Source: Bacteroidales bacterium
GTDB taxonomy: Bacteria > Bacteroidota > Bacteroidia > Bacteroidales > WCHB1-69
DNA: 22,050 bases
NCBI GenBank assembly: GCA_017527945.1
Contig: JAFXPL010000019.1
Location: 1 to 22,050 of the forward strand
Direction: 5' to 3'
Below, piece after piece: positions 21,921 through 22,050 of the stretch (position 1 is its first letter; every line of letters begins with the position of its first letter). Position numbers and translations under genes: made by a program. Below the pieces are notes generated by a model. That model was not told the DNA's origin and did not search any database. It saw only the letters and a list, made by a program, of their open reading frames with translations.

Positions 21921-22050
21921 TCACGGACTTACCACGTAGTACGGGATCACCTGTTCGACGCGCCCCATCGCCCGCTCGAACCGCTGCGTGTTGTTGCATC
22001 GGCAGGCCCTCCTCCTGAACAGTGCTTCATAGACGTATCGGTGGAACATC
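21921..22050 (-). CDS. Partial ORF at the right edge, C-terminal end only
   Basis: On the minus strand a frame is open from the window edge to a TGA at 21921-21923. It encodes at least 42 residues, beginning MFHRYVYEAL if the ATG at 22049 is read. The fragment is arginine-rich with two cysteines (RRRACRCNN), then QRFERAMGRVEQVIPYYVV. GC content rises sharply compared with the AT-rich stretch to its left, which supports coding. The rest of the gene would be outside the window. The family is not recognised, and a chance open frame is possible. Confidence 0.35.
   Translation of the reverse strand, partial: MFHRYVYEALFRRRACRCNNTQRFERAMGRVEQVIPYYVVSP

Overview
The window looks like chromosomal DNA from an uncultured member of the Bacteroidetes, most likely Bacteroidales. 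Two genes end in type IX secretion (T9SS) type A sorting domains, one lipoprotein carries a FISUMP domain, and there is a DUF4153 membrane protein. Several genes are preceded by the Bacteroidetes -7 promoter box (TAnnTTTG) and lack Shine-Dalgarno sites. No rRNA, tRNA or CRISPR array was seen.

Layout. Positions 1-3772 hold a small hypothetical gene, a B12-binding-type radical SAM gene and a DUF4153 membrane protein, all on +. A well-formed promoter then drives yifB/comM (3890-5434). From 5435 to 6320 lies a gene graveyard: GC-rich hairpins, the C-terminal remnant of an IS200-like (RAYT-type) transposase, the C-terminal remnant of an AAA/DUF4143 ATPase, and a second 137-bp copy of the 3' end of yifB. 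Next comes a four-helix-bundle (23S rRNA IVP family) gene flanked by inverted arrays of one heptamer. A membrane-anchored LytTR regulator with an extra C-terminal winged helix (minus) is divergent from a 2240-residue surface protein (plus). The shared intergenic region carries TGAGGG direct repeats facing each promoter and a run of 12 C. A FISUMP lipoprotein and a terminator follow, then a second 3'-end duplication (62 bp of the giant gene), a 19-bp inverted-repeat hairpin and another heptamer array. A ProXp-ala/YbaK-type deacylase (plus) converges on a T9SS-exported M14 carboxypeptidase. Further minus-strand genes encode a phosphodiester glycosidase-domain protein, threonine aldolase and a small membrane protein. 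The right end has a frameshifted small membrane ORF and a partial ORF at the edge.

How it fits together. Metabolic and housekeeping genes are interleaved with surface and secreted proteins. The most coherent unit is the LytTR regulator facing the giant surface gene, with plausible operators between them. The strongest unexplained signal is structural: five intergenic arrays with different sequences but the same 7-bp period, and two places where the 3' end of a gene is repeated downstream of intervening DNA. Together these suggest recurrent small-element insertion or recombination next to gene ends.
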